A DNA stretch of 64,000 bases, taken from assembly GCA_023974075.1 (NCBI GenBank), contig CM043798.1:3915397-3979396 (forward strand). Direction: 5' to 3'. Made by a program: the position numbers and the translations under genes. Below the pieces are notes generated by a model. The model ran no database searches. It had not been told where the DNA came from and was given only the letters and a program-made list of their open reading frames with translations. This stretch comes from Chaenocephalus aceratus (taxonomy: Eukaryota > Chordata > Actinopteri > Perciformes > Channichthyidae). Positions 54,807-64,000 of the stretch are shown here, piece after piece. Every line of letters begins with the position of its first letter. Position 1 is the first letter of the stretch.

Positions 54807-56782
54807 CAGTACACTGTCCATTAGTTGATTAATAAACAAGACATTCAAGTCAAAGTTTTAGGCATTTTCATTTGTAGCACGCTGTAAATATGGACTATGA
54901 ATGAACACATGCAATGTGGAAACACACAAATAGGTTTATTCTCAATACTCATAACATGTATCAGACACAATGACTTTACTGAGAGTGAAGATGACTTGAA
55001 CATAGAATGGTACTGAAGACAAAATACAGTATATTGCATTTACCTCTTCCTCTAACTCTCTCTCCAATATTGGCCTCCATTGTTGTGCACAACAAAGTGT
55101 TCAAGCTCAGGTTTCTAAGTGATATCATTTTAACATGTGCATTCTGGGTGTAGGGTTAGTAGGGCTAACCCATATCTGTTCAATAGATGAAAGGCAACTT
55201 GAGTTTAATAATTGTGCCAAAAGTACCAGTTTGTGTCTTGGTAATTGCACAAAGCTGTAATAGGCCACAAATAATCACATTTTTCTAAAAACACGGCAGC
55301 AAAACCTATTTTATCCACCCAAAAATGAAGGCACACCTGAAAAAAATCGTTATATTTAGCATTAAATAACTTACACTTAAACTGATATAGCTTTTTTGGG
55401 TGAATAAAATAAATGTTGCTTCTGCCCACGTCCTCAGCAGTACATGGCTATGCTCCTATATGTTTCTCCACTGGTCTACTGTAGGTAATACACTGATTAT
55501 GGATATACACCACACACTACCCCACCTGTAAGAAGAGAAACAAAATAAATACGTATTCAGTTTGCTTTGTATTATTTCTTTTAGGGTAACATTTTGGTTT
55601 AATAACATTGTGCTATTTTAAGGAGTAAAAAATAAGTCATATCTTTGTTCCTATATGACTTTGTTCTTTTCTATACTTACAACTTCTTATACTGATATGA
55701 ATTGATTTACTTTTACACTATGAACGAAGAAAAATAACTCTTTAACAACAGAACAGGAACAAAACACAACTGTGACCTCTGTGCAGCACACACATACCAG
55801 TCAGTCCATGTCTGGGGAGCAGCTACCTTGTGCTAGTTATATTAAAGTTGATGTTTTACTATTGGCTGTGTCTAACCTGTCTGAAATGAGCCGAATCCCC
55901 AGGAACATGTTGAACCAGACGGTAACTAAGACAGTAACACTTCATCCTGACCTCACTGGGGCCTGTCCTCATGGACCTGTAGCATAACACCCTGACCCAT
56001 ACAAAAATACATAGTATGTTCATTAAGAATGCACATACTGTCCCTCCTCTGTCTTTTAATGTAGTCAAACTTGTTGAAGAAAAACAATAAGTTTAACGTT
56101 ACAGAAATAAAAGCTTAATTACTCACCCTCCTAATTGTAGACGTAACTTCACAAGTACAACTTGAAACATGTCTCCCGCTTGCTGCTGGGTGCAGGTGAA
56201 AGCAGGTCGACATTTCTGTACATCACTGACATTTGTCACAGGTAAATCTTGTAGCTATCGCAACAAACATGACGTTGTCACACAGCGACAAGCTGGACAC
56301 TGGATTGACCAAATAACTACACACTCTTATTTACATTAGACACGTTATTCAAAACCGACAGCCTGTGTGTTGTTTACTAAACACTGCCACTGAAATACCA
56401 CACTCAATTATCAAACCCCTGCCCCCAGAATGCACATGTTAAAAGCCATGTAACCAATTAGATCACTTAAAAACCTGAGCTTGAACACTTTGTTGTGCAC
56501 AACAATGGAGGCCACTTTTGGAGAGAGAGTTAGAGGAAGAGGTAAATGCAATATACTGTATTTTGTCTTCAGTGCCATACAGTAACTATATGTTCATGTC
56601 ATCTTCACTCTCAGTAAAGTCATTGTGCCTGATACTGTTATGAGTATTGAGAATAAACCTATTTGTGTGTTTCCACATTGCATGTGTTCATTCATAGTCC
56701 ATATTTACAGCATGCTACAAATGCAAATGCCTAAAACTTTGACTTGAATGTCTTGTTTATTAATCAACTAATGGACAGTGTT
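54807..56782. mobile_element. Second long inverted-repeat element (~2.0 kb, ~340-bp arms)
   Basis: The left arm 54807-55148 (from ACTGTCCATTAGTTGATTAA) and right arm 56425-56782 (to CTAATGGACAGTGT) are complementary over about 340 bases with scattered changes. They include GTTGTGCACAACAA, itself palindromic, and CTAACTCTCTCTCC-like segments. The centre (55149-56424) has no recognised protein. Flanking duplications are not clear. Ends beginning CACTGTCC recall CACTA-type termini, but that is weak evidence. Confidence 0.8.
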
Positions 56783-57006
56783 TCAATTCAGTTCATGTAA
56801 GCCTTACACACACTCTTTTGAGCGTCTAGTGATTATGGCCTGCATGTCTTTCTGTTCTAACTCAGCGGTCAGCTTCTTAGCAGTTTAGACAAGCATCAAA
56901 TTCATAATGTAGAGACTAGTTGCACAAAATAATGCTTAACAACTGTTCCATTACTGTGTGAACTGTATGATATATTGTTCTCCCGCTTGCTGCTGGGTGC
57001 AGGTGA

Positions 57007-57260
57007 AAGCAGCGGCGTAGCTGTGGGTGGGCCCGGGTGGGCCTGGGCCCACCCACATGCACGTCTGGCCCACCCACAGCCAATCAGCGCTTCATAGCGC
57101 AGAACCGGGTAGCCCAGAAGGAAGTGCCACAAACTGCAGTTCATCTAGTGGCCGACAGGCGATGGATGCAAAAAGGAGCAATTCCCATAGACCCCCATGT
57201 TAACAGGCCCAACTTTACAGTAGAAATAAACATGTTTCTAGGCTGGATCCAATAAAACTT
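57007..57260. repeat. GGCGTAGCTGTGGGTGGGCC repeat end
   Basis: CAGCGGCGTAGCTGTGGGTG followed by the inverted pair GTGGGCCTGGGCCCACCCAC (57038-57057) is the terminus of a common fish DNA repeat. An inverted relative ends at 8261 with CTACGCTACTG. Here the remainder is AT-rich. Confidence 0.5.
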
Positions 57261-57629
57261 ATTCTGGATATAGTTAGATTCCACCTTCATGACAATGGAA
57301 TAGGGAGTGCATTTTTATAGTAAGTAAAGTAACTTGTGCCGTGAGTGAATGAAAGTATTATTTCTTCTTGAGGTCTGCAGTTTAGCGTGTACACATTTGC
57401 TGAATATGAAAATTCAGCAAATGTGTGTGTGCCCACTGTGCGACTGTCAAGGATAAACAACCTGTGCCCCCGATATATGTTGTATGTATTATTGCTACAC
57501 AAACATTACATTGCAGTTTAAGTGTCGCCAACTCCGTTTAAGAGATCTATCCCCCGTCTGTGTGCGAGGGGGCGGGGCAGTTTACACACACGCAGCTGCT
57601 ACATGCAGCAACACACACACACGGAGGAG

Positions 57630-57893
57630 ATGGCGGAGAGAACGCGCTCCGAGGTGTGGTTAAACTATAGCCGTGTCGATGTGGACAATACTCGTTACCA
57701 AAAGTGGAATAAGAGTTTAGCATGTAAGGGCGGTAACACGAGCAATGTGTCTAAACATTTAGCAAAAGTGCTCCACATCCAGACGGAGGAATGCACCGGG
57801 TTCGACTGTCTTTCTTGTAGCTCTGTAGCTCCATCCACGAGTAACGTTTCCACGTCAGGTGTTATGTATGCTAGCAGCAACACACCGAGTTAA
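57630..57893 (+). pseudogene. hAT transposase N-terminus with degraded BED zinc finger
   Basis: From ATG 57630 (MAERTRSEVWLNYSRVD) the frame has the BED pattern of hAT/ZBED proteins: an aromatic VW..Y start, KSLACKGGNTSNVSKHLAK, then HIQ. The two zinc cysteines expected before KSLAC are replaced by Tyr and Trp, so the finger cannot bind metal normally. The frame stops at TAA after 87 codons in a serine-rich stretch; the catalytic and dimerisation domains are absent. It probably marks an internally deleted hAT element spanning about 57500-58150. Confidence 0.65.
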
Positions 57894-58164
57894 CTACATG
57901 ATACAAACATGGGGTTATGATTAGAGGTAACTGAGTTATTTATTTTTGATAAAGTTTCAGCTATTCTGTTTACAGTTCTGTCATCACATTATTTAATACG
58001 ATTTGTTAAAACATTGTTGTTTCTTTTGATGTGAAATATTATGTATTTAATTTAAATAAAAAGCAATGTTAGTTTTGTTCACAATTTGTTTAGTTAGTTT
58101 ACCTTATTTTTTTCTCCAAAAGAACCGATAAAAGTAATGTTAAAGGACCGGATCGATAAGACAT

Positions 58165-58625
58165 AGACATACTTTATTGTCATTTCAACGAGACACAGAG
58201 TGTACTATTAAAACAAAATTTCGTTGTACTGGCTGCAGGAACAGGACAATATAAAAACATTGAATGAAGTTGTTAACAAAAACCAAAATCAGACCGTTTT
58301 TTTTATTAGGTCTTCTTGTTATCCGTTTTTTGATTCACACAACAGCAACGGGGAAACGGCTTTGGTTTCACGTTTTTTCGTTTTAACTTGAAAAAAGGCT
58401 GGTATTTTCATTTTTTGGTTAAAACGAAAAATCAAACTGACAAAACGTACACTTACCTTTTTTTAATTATGTTTTCTCGTTATCTGTCTTTTGATTCAGA
58501 CAACAAAAACGGCTTTGGTTTTCCGTTTTTCCGTTTTAAATCAAAAACGAAAAACCGAAAAAAGGCTGGTATTTCCGTTTTTTGGCTTTTGGTTTAAACG
58601 AAAAATCAAACTGATAAAAAGTACA
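58165..58625. repeat. TTTATTGTCATTTCAACGAG repeat followed by ~180-bp tandem duplication
   Basis: The core at 58172-58235 (ACTTTATTGTCATTTCAACG, AAAATTTCGTTGTACTGGC) is common in fish repeats. From about 58290 a unit with TTATCCGTTTTTTGATTCA, AACGGCTTTGG, AAAAAAGGCTGGTATTT and AAATCAAACTGACAAAACGT is repeated from about 58470, ending near 58625. Confidence 0.7.
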
Positions 58626-58636
58626 CGGACCCATTT

Positions 58637-58809
58637 AGATGCTTCTTATGAGACTTGTGTTTTGTTTTGGTAAAAATGGTTTGTATTGTCAGTTAGCTGA
58701 TATTATCTCCGTTAATCTGATATAACACATTAATAGGTTCTTAAATATTAAGATCCCCTGAGACACAGTGTCGTGAAAAAAAAAAACAGGGTCCCCGGGG
58801 TTTAACAGG
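58637..58809 (+). mobile_element. piggyBac right-end fragment
   Basis: Matches 15735-15915: GCTTCTTATGAGACTTGTGTTTTG, AATCTGATATAACACATTAATAGG, an A run, CAGGGTCCCC and the terminus TTTAACAGG, then TTAA (58810-58813). The rest of the element is absent. Confidence 0.85.
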
Positions 58810-58813
58810 TTAA

Positions 58814-60426
58814 TGCCAAGCTCATTTTTAGATATGAAGTAATGAATGCTGGTTAACATATTTAATAACTATGGGGTACTTATTAAACAGAATTCACATT
58901 TTAAAACATTATTCATTTGACTTTCTGTTACACTCTTAAATATGTTCCTTTTTACTTGACAAAAAGCGTTTTAATGCAAAAAAGCCAAATAATTCTTGAT
59001 TCCAGTAGGATTGAAATGATCCTAATACATGAACTGTTAAGCACTATTATCACACAGCATGAATGTCCTGACTTGAAACCACAGTCCTTACCGTGCAGCC
59101 AGTAATGTTTTTCTTCCTTTTTATGGCTTTATAACAGGTGTAAGTGTCCATGCACTGGAAAAGAAATAATACGATTGGAACATCTTGAAAGTCCACTTTG
59201 ACAATCAAGCACTTCATCAATGAAAGTTATATGTGAATATTGCTTTTGAATTGTGTTAGTACTGTTAACATTTCTCATTGTTTAACACATTTTTAGCTAT
59301 TTGAAAACATCACTCTTTCATTTTCCCAAACATCTATTTTGTAACTGAAATGGTTGAATGAAAACTTAAAAGGGAATCAGAAAAGATCCTTAGAATTATA
59401 TTTAATAACACAAGTTTTGTAAAATGTCAAATAACTGTTGCAACTTTTTTTTCATTTCATACATTAATTTCATGATAGAATGCAAAAGGTCTGTTACCTT
59501 TTTTAATGCAAAAAACCCCACACATTTAACGCTGTGTATTGTGGAAATGCAAGTGACCAGTCAACAAGCTTTTGCATTCCCAACATTGTTTTAGCCATAG
59601 TAATAAATAACCTGACCTTTTGACTTAGTGAACTTTCAGACTGGATATGGCTAAAGTCAATTCTGGCATTTGTCTAGACAGAGACAGGTTTCCGTTATTA
59701 CTGTTATAAGGGTGACCTGTTAAATGTGAATTCATGTTTTGCCGTGAAAGATGAACCTAACATCAGAGAACAGCACAACATGTTCACTAGACAAAAGTTG
59801 CACAGTTCTCATGTTTTGCTTTGTCAGCAACAACTTGCATCCATAAACTAATACCGTTTTCGACCTTTGTAATACATAACCTGATAAGGATAATAAAAAA
59901 ACAGATTCAAGGCTTTTTTTGTCATTTGTACATAGTGCAGATATGTCAACATCTTAGGTCACAGGCTCCTCCAACAGTGCAACACAATAAAACAGATAAA
60001 ATAGTGCAAGTAAATACAAATACAATAGAATATAAATAGTGCAAGAAGAGTCTATATACAAGTAATTGTAATATGTGTAGCAATGTGGCTTATACATGCT
60101 TGATTCCTGTCAGCTATGGCTAGGAAAATGATTAGTGTTGCAGCAAAGGAATGTTTCAGATGAAAGGCAAAATAACTTTTACTGTACTAGCCAGTAATAA
60201 AAGCAAGTTATAACAACATTAAATAGATATTAAACGGCAGACCTAAGGGGAAATTATTGCTTGAGAAATGCTGTAAAATTCTTCCTTTTTTATTTCTTTG
60301 TTGGCATGCATGGTTATCTAGTAAAGGGCGTGGCTATCTCACAGTTTAAGAGACTGCAAACTGTATGTCTTCATTCTGTTGAGTTTGAAAAGGAATTGTT
60401 CTGTAAGCTGTGGAGGAAACATTTAA
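58814..60426. other. No gene seen
   Basis: AT-rich. At 59915-60060 TTTTTTTGTCATTTGTACATAGTGC with AATAGTGCAAG repeats is a common fish repeat type. No coding frame is supported. Confidence 0.5.
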
Positions 60427-60621
60427 AGGTGGGGTAGGTAAGTTTGAGAAACCGGCTCGAGATACACTTTGTGTTATATTCCATGGAATGCTCTAAACAT
60501 CCCGATAGCAATGAATATCTTAAGTGCTTTGACAAAAAATCCATAAAAAAATGTCATCTGTGGAACCCGTAATACTGTAAAAAGTACTGTACAATCCGTT
60601 TAGCCGGCCCGGCTAAACGGA
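60427..60621. repeat. Dispersed fish repeat end with perfect 31-nt palindrome
   Basis: AAAGGTGGGGTAGGTAAGTT begins a repeat type frequent in fish genomes. It ends with a palindrome at 60593-60623: AATCCGTTTAGCCGG, one C, and the exact complement of the first 15 bases. Confidence 0.7.
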
Positions 60622-60999
60622 TTGGATTGCCGCCCTGTCTATCAGCCTTATCTCGTGCACGCACAAATGTATCTCGTGCCCTCATTGGGCGTGCATTGCA
60701 GCAGTACTTCAATGACTCGCCAGCAACAGGCGGCCACTTTCACCATGGCAGAGTTAGGTTCAACATCGTCTACTGGTGGCAAAATAAATAATGTAACGGA
60801 GCAAATTAGGAACAAAAACAAAGTGGAAACTAGGAGAATTCAAACCAGAGTCAATATCGGAGTTGCTTTTCAACGATGGCGACTACTGATGGAACACATG
60901 GGGGTTATTCCCTATCTTTATTCAAGAGCGTGGTATTTAAATTTGAGAGCATACTTTATGTATTTATTTCCCTCAAACCCTGTCCTCGCACTCAAATAG
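60622..60999 (+). pseudogene. ORF fragment with basic RVNIGVAFQRWR motif
   Basis: A frame of 125 codons directly after the palindrome. The middle TEQIRNKNKVETRRIQTRVN, IGVAFQRWRLLMEHMG resembles the first exon of repetitive fish proteins of transposon origin, as I recall them; the sequence then degenerates into AT-rich codons. A likely internal start is MAELGS at 60747. No other exon or catalytic domain is present. Coding potential is doubtful. Confidence 0.35.
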
Positions 61000-63168
61000 C
61001 GCCTGCTTGCACTTAGATTTGCTCTGCTTCTGCTCAAACAGTACGCTTGCACTCAGATATATTGCTGCTTACAGATTTGTTCTGCTCTCAGATTTATTCT
61101 GTGCGCGCTCTAAACTTTTATGCACCAATCCTGTCAAAATCCCTCAACCAATAGGAGGCCAGGTATGAAGGTAGATATGGTGCAAAATGTGAGAGCGTGT
61201 AAAACCTGATGTGAGCACTTCCAGAACAAAAATCTGAGTTTGTGTGCTTACATTTACACTTGTATAAAATATCCACGTAACTGTGAACCAAATGTACACT
61301 TGTATAAAATATCCACGTAACTGTGAATCAAATTTGAAGTCACAGAAGAAAAAAAAAAGTGTTGTAGCTTGTAGAAAAAAAATGAACTTAGAGATGAAAT
61401 GTTCACTTGCAGAAAAATACATATTTTTTAAATATATTTTCCATTGCAACTGCAACTTTATTTATTACAACCTCTCAAATCAGTCATTACAACTTGACGA
61501 ATCTGCTCTGTGGCAGTATAAATCGACGAATCTGCGGTCTTGACTTTTGCTACACTTCTTGCGATAAATGTGTCGCAAAAGTAATTTTCACCTGTAGATG
61601 TGGGGGGAGGGAGGGGGGTTGGAGCAAATGGGCGGACGTATCAGAACAACGAGGCTTGGGTCAGTCCAGCGCCATATAGACTGAGAGTTACGACATCTCC
61701 GTTCACTCCAATGGACCACTTTTTTACAGCAATGGCGGATCGTGGAGCCTCTCAATCGTTCCCCGGAAGTTAGCGCCAAGGCTAGCAGAGCTGTGGAGTT
61801 GCAGCATAATAGACCGTTCGTGACGGACTTTTAAAGGTAAGAAGAAGTTTAAAGATTTATATTGCGGATATTATCAGTACATCTGATTCAAATTAACATG
61901 TGTATTAAAGGATGTCAGTGGATTATCCCTAAATTAGTAGATTTAGGGAACGTTTACAGATAACAGATTAAGATGGCATACCGAAGCAAGTTAGCAACAC
62001 ACGTTGAACAGCCTTTTAATTGTAAATTCCGTTCTCTTAATGTCATTTCGTTCAACGTTGTTGAATTAGAGAAGAGGGGCTTCTAAACGGGATTGTATGC
62101 GGGGGTGGAGGGAGTTAAATATTAGATAAATATAACTTTGGTGCGTGTAAGAGTGAGTGTTTTTAGCAGAGCCATATTGTGTCCTTGTGATTCTGTTGAT
62201 TATTACCTGTCTGTATAATGTTGCAGCTCAGCTGATTCTGGATTGATGGCAAAGGGAGAGGGACTTAAGTGAGAGTGAAAACACAAGGTAAGTTTAATAC
62301 CACTGTTTTATATAAGTAAGCATACTAAACATGTATTATATCACTGTATTATATAAGTAATCTTGTTAGTAACCTACTGTATGGCAGGTGGAGGGACAGT
62401 GATGTTACAGGTGGAGGAGCAAGACTGCAAACTCACAAGACAGAGAAATCAAAGTTTGTTCTCCAGAGAAGAGGTTGATTTCACTTCAATTTTTTATTTC
62501 ATATTTTCTAAAGATGTGGAAATGGCAAAAAAAAAAACTTGAGAGCTGTAACCAAGACAACTGTAACAACATGAGTAGAGAGCCACCAAGGTTTTTCAAG
62601 TCCCTCTCTTACTCCATTTTGCCAACCCAAACTTCCAGATACATGACAGGACACCTTGCATCAGTCCTGTGTACAGATAAGTTAGATAAAGTCATGCCAA
62701 AACAGCGAGATTTTACACGATAAATACGGGTTTAAATAGCAGCATTTGCCACGGAAGGTGAGTGGCAGCTACCGTAAACGTTCTCTTACTCTGGCATCTT
62801 GTGGCAACTCCCGTTGAGCAGCGGCAGATGCCTCGGCAAGTTGTGGCACCTGTGGCATATGCCGGAAGTACTTGCCACAGCTACCACAGAGTAGCGGCCT
62901 CTGTGGCATATGCCGGAAGGACTTGCCACTGCCTGCAGATGCCACGAAATGAGCCAGGCCCTACTGCCTCTGGCTGGGTGCTGGCAGGTGGAGGGCAGTG
63001 ATCCCTTCCCTTCTTCCCTCAATCTTTGAGACTAATGTAAGTAGAAGACATGGCACTGTACATTTTCGAACATTTAAAATATTATACCACTTAAAAATAA
63101 GAAATATTACTTTTGTTACTAAGAGTTCATACTTATTATACCTGTGTCACCTTTCACACTATAGCTGT
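61000..63168. other. No supported gene; short tandem duplications
   Basis: Repeated CTGCTT/CTCAGATTTGTTCTG at 61010-61110. A 38-bp direct duplication of ACACTTGTATAAAATATCCACGTAACTGTGAA is at 61256-61326. At 61670-61790 a GC-richer stretch with ACTCCAATGGACCACTTTTTTACAGCAATGG resembles a repeat or CpG-poor promoter. At 62840-62940 CTGTGGCATATGCCGGAAG is repeated 63 bases apart. The ORFs at 62475 and 62762 lack support. Confidence 0.45.
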
Positions 63169-63542
63169 TGTAGAGGCTAAGCCAACGCTTTAAGCCTCTG
63201 AGGATCCGCTTGGTGGGTGTAATTGACGCACACAAGTTTTCTGCCGAATAAAGGTCAGAAACAAAGTTTCCAGTTTGAAACAGTCCATTTATTTCCATTT
63301 TACTGGTTTCCATTTACTTGCTTCTTTCCATATTCACCACACGATATTACTGTTTACACAATACCTTTGCTTTGCTTGTAATCCCGTGTTTGTGTGTGTT
63401 CTCCGTGTGTGTGTTCCTTGTGTGTGTGTTCCGTGTGTGCTCCTTGTGTGTGTGTTCAAAAACTGTATGGGCCTTCCGGCGGAACCTCTCCCCAACACAC
63501 ATAGGTTCCTACCTTTATACCCACAGTTAATTGGCTCCTACA
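63169..63542 (-). repeat. BEL/Pao solo LTR with duplication GCTGT
   Basis: Flanked by GCTGT at 63164-63168 and 63543-63547. On the minus strand it starts TGTAGGAGCCAATTAACTG, has a TATA box GGGTATAAAGG (about 63520) and AATAAATGG (about 63290) and AATAAAGG (about 63250) signals, and ends CCTCTACA. The first ten bases equal those of the other two BEL LTRs here. A GT-rich tract (63390-63460) lies within. Confidence 0.88.
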
Positions 63543-63547
63543 GCTGT

Positions 63548-64000
63548 GATCATGAGCTATGGGCTTTGTAGATACAGGTCCCGGGGTGAATCGTGGTGCA
63601 GGGGCCCTTCTCTTTTTTACCACAGGGTGATGCACGAAGATGGTGGGTATAGCCTCTGCTCTCAGCCTAGTCTTGCCCTTTTTTCTCTTGACAAACTGGT
63701 CTGCATCAACATGTGCGTGCGGAGTGACTTGAGGTTACTTCACACACAGAACAACTCAGTTGTGTCTGCCCACATACATATTCCATAGTGGTTGAATACA
63801 CAGTATTAGGAAACACTTTATACTTACTGGACATGTTATACTCATTACATACTGTATATAAAATATGACCAAGAATGTGAGACAACTTTATAGAAATTCA
63901 TATCACATCTGTTACTGATGCCATTTGTCATACTTTGTTAAACTCACAAATAATAAAGTGCCATAACTTCAGTTGGGAACAAAGACCACACCTTATCTCC
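63548..64000. other. No gene seen
   Basis: Mixed sequence without an ORF of note or a recognised repeat. Confidence 0.5.

Noticed and set aside
5285..58813. The inverted piggyBac left end (44.2 kb) and right end (58.8 kb) as the two ends of one 14.6-kb element
   Set aside because: Both fragments extend towards lower coordinates from their termini, so they cannot be opposite ends of one element enclosing the intervening DNA.
62762..63001. 79-codon ORF with repeated AYAGxTCH
   Set aside because: Caused by short tandem duplications; no family resemblance or splice context.
63318..63530. Cys/Val-rich ORF (CVFSVCVFLVCVFRVC)
   Set aside because: Translation of a GT-rich tract inside the BEL solo LTR.

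Overview
This is 64 kb of vertebrate, almost certainly teleost fish, genomic DNA. It is AT-rich and intron-like, has no operons or ribosome binding sites, and is built from element families that co-occur in fishes: Tf1/sushi, Gmr1-like and BEL/Pao LTR retrotransposons, a Ngaro-type tyrosine-recombinase retrotransposon, piggyBac and several hAT elements. I found no intact host gene. The best host remnant is the 3' end of a histone H3 gene at about 4.24-4.35 kb, with a shortened histone stem-loop. Two or three short exon-like stretches (about 36.2, 40.0 and 60.7 kb) are only candidates.

Layout. 1-2.9 kb: a long-terminal-inverted-repeat element without ORFs; a second, diverged copy lies at 49.5-52.0 kb. 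2.9-5.3 kb: non-coding plus the H3 remnant. 5.3-15.9 kb: two piggyBac copies separated by a Ngaro element (6598-12526) whose split direct repeats A1...B1-A2-B2 are all present; a hAT element with an 8-bp target duplication sits in the second piggyBac copy. 16.0-30.05 kb: a BEL/Pao element, split by a 7.5-kb minus-strand Gmr1-like element (21516-29051, duplication GAAGC), which carries a hAT element in one LTR. 30.1-33.0 kb: two more truncated BEL elements facing each other. 33-38.3 kb: a 131-bp tandem repeat and hAT debris. 38.3-42.1 kb: a long inverted-repeat structure holding a DNA transposon that itself holds a sushi-type solo LTR, plus a hAT element. 44.4-49.5 kb: a nearly complete Tf1/sushi chromovirus with LTRs identical by eye. 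52-64 kb: an LTR-like segment, a second type of long inverted-repeat element (54.8-56.8 kb), a hAT transposase N-terminus, a piggyBac right end and a BEL solo LTR (63169-63542).

The elements do not form a host pathway. They form a stack of insertions whose order can be read from target duplications and from empty sites inside the window. Nearly all coding regions are broken by stops, frameshifts or deletions. The most informative structures are the complete Ngaro split repeats, the match between the sushi primer-binding site and its own predicted mRNA start, the integrase-before-reverse-transcriptase order of the Gmr1-like element, and several near-perfect palindromes.
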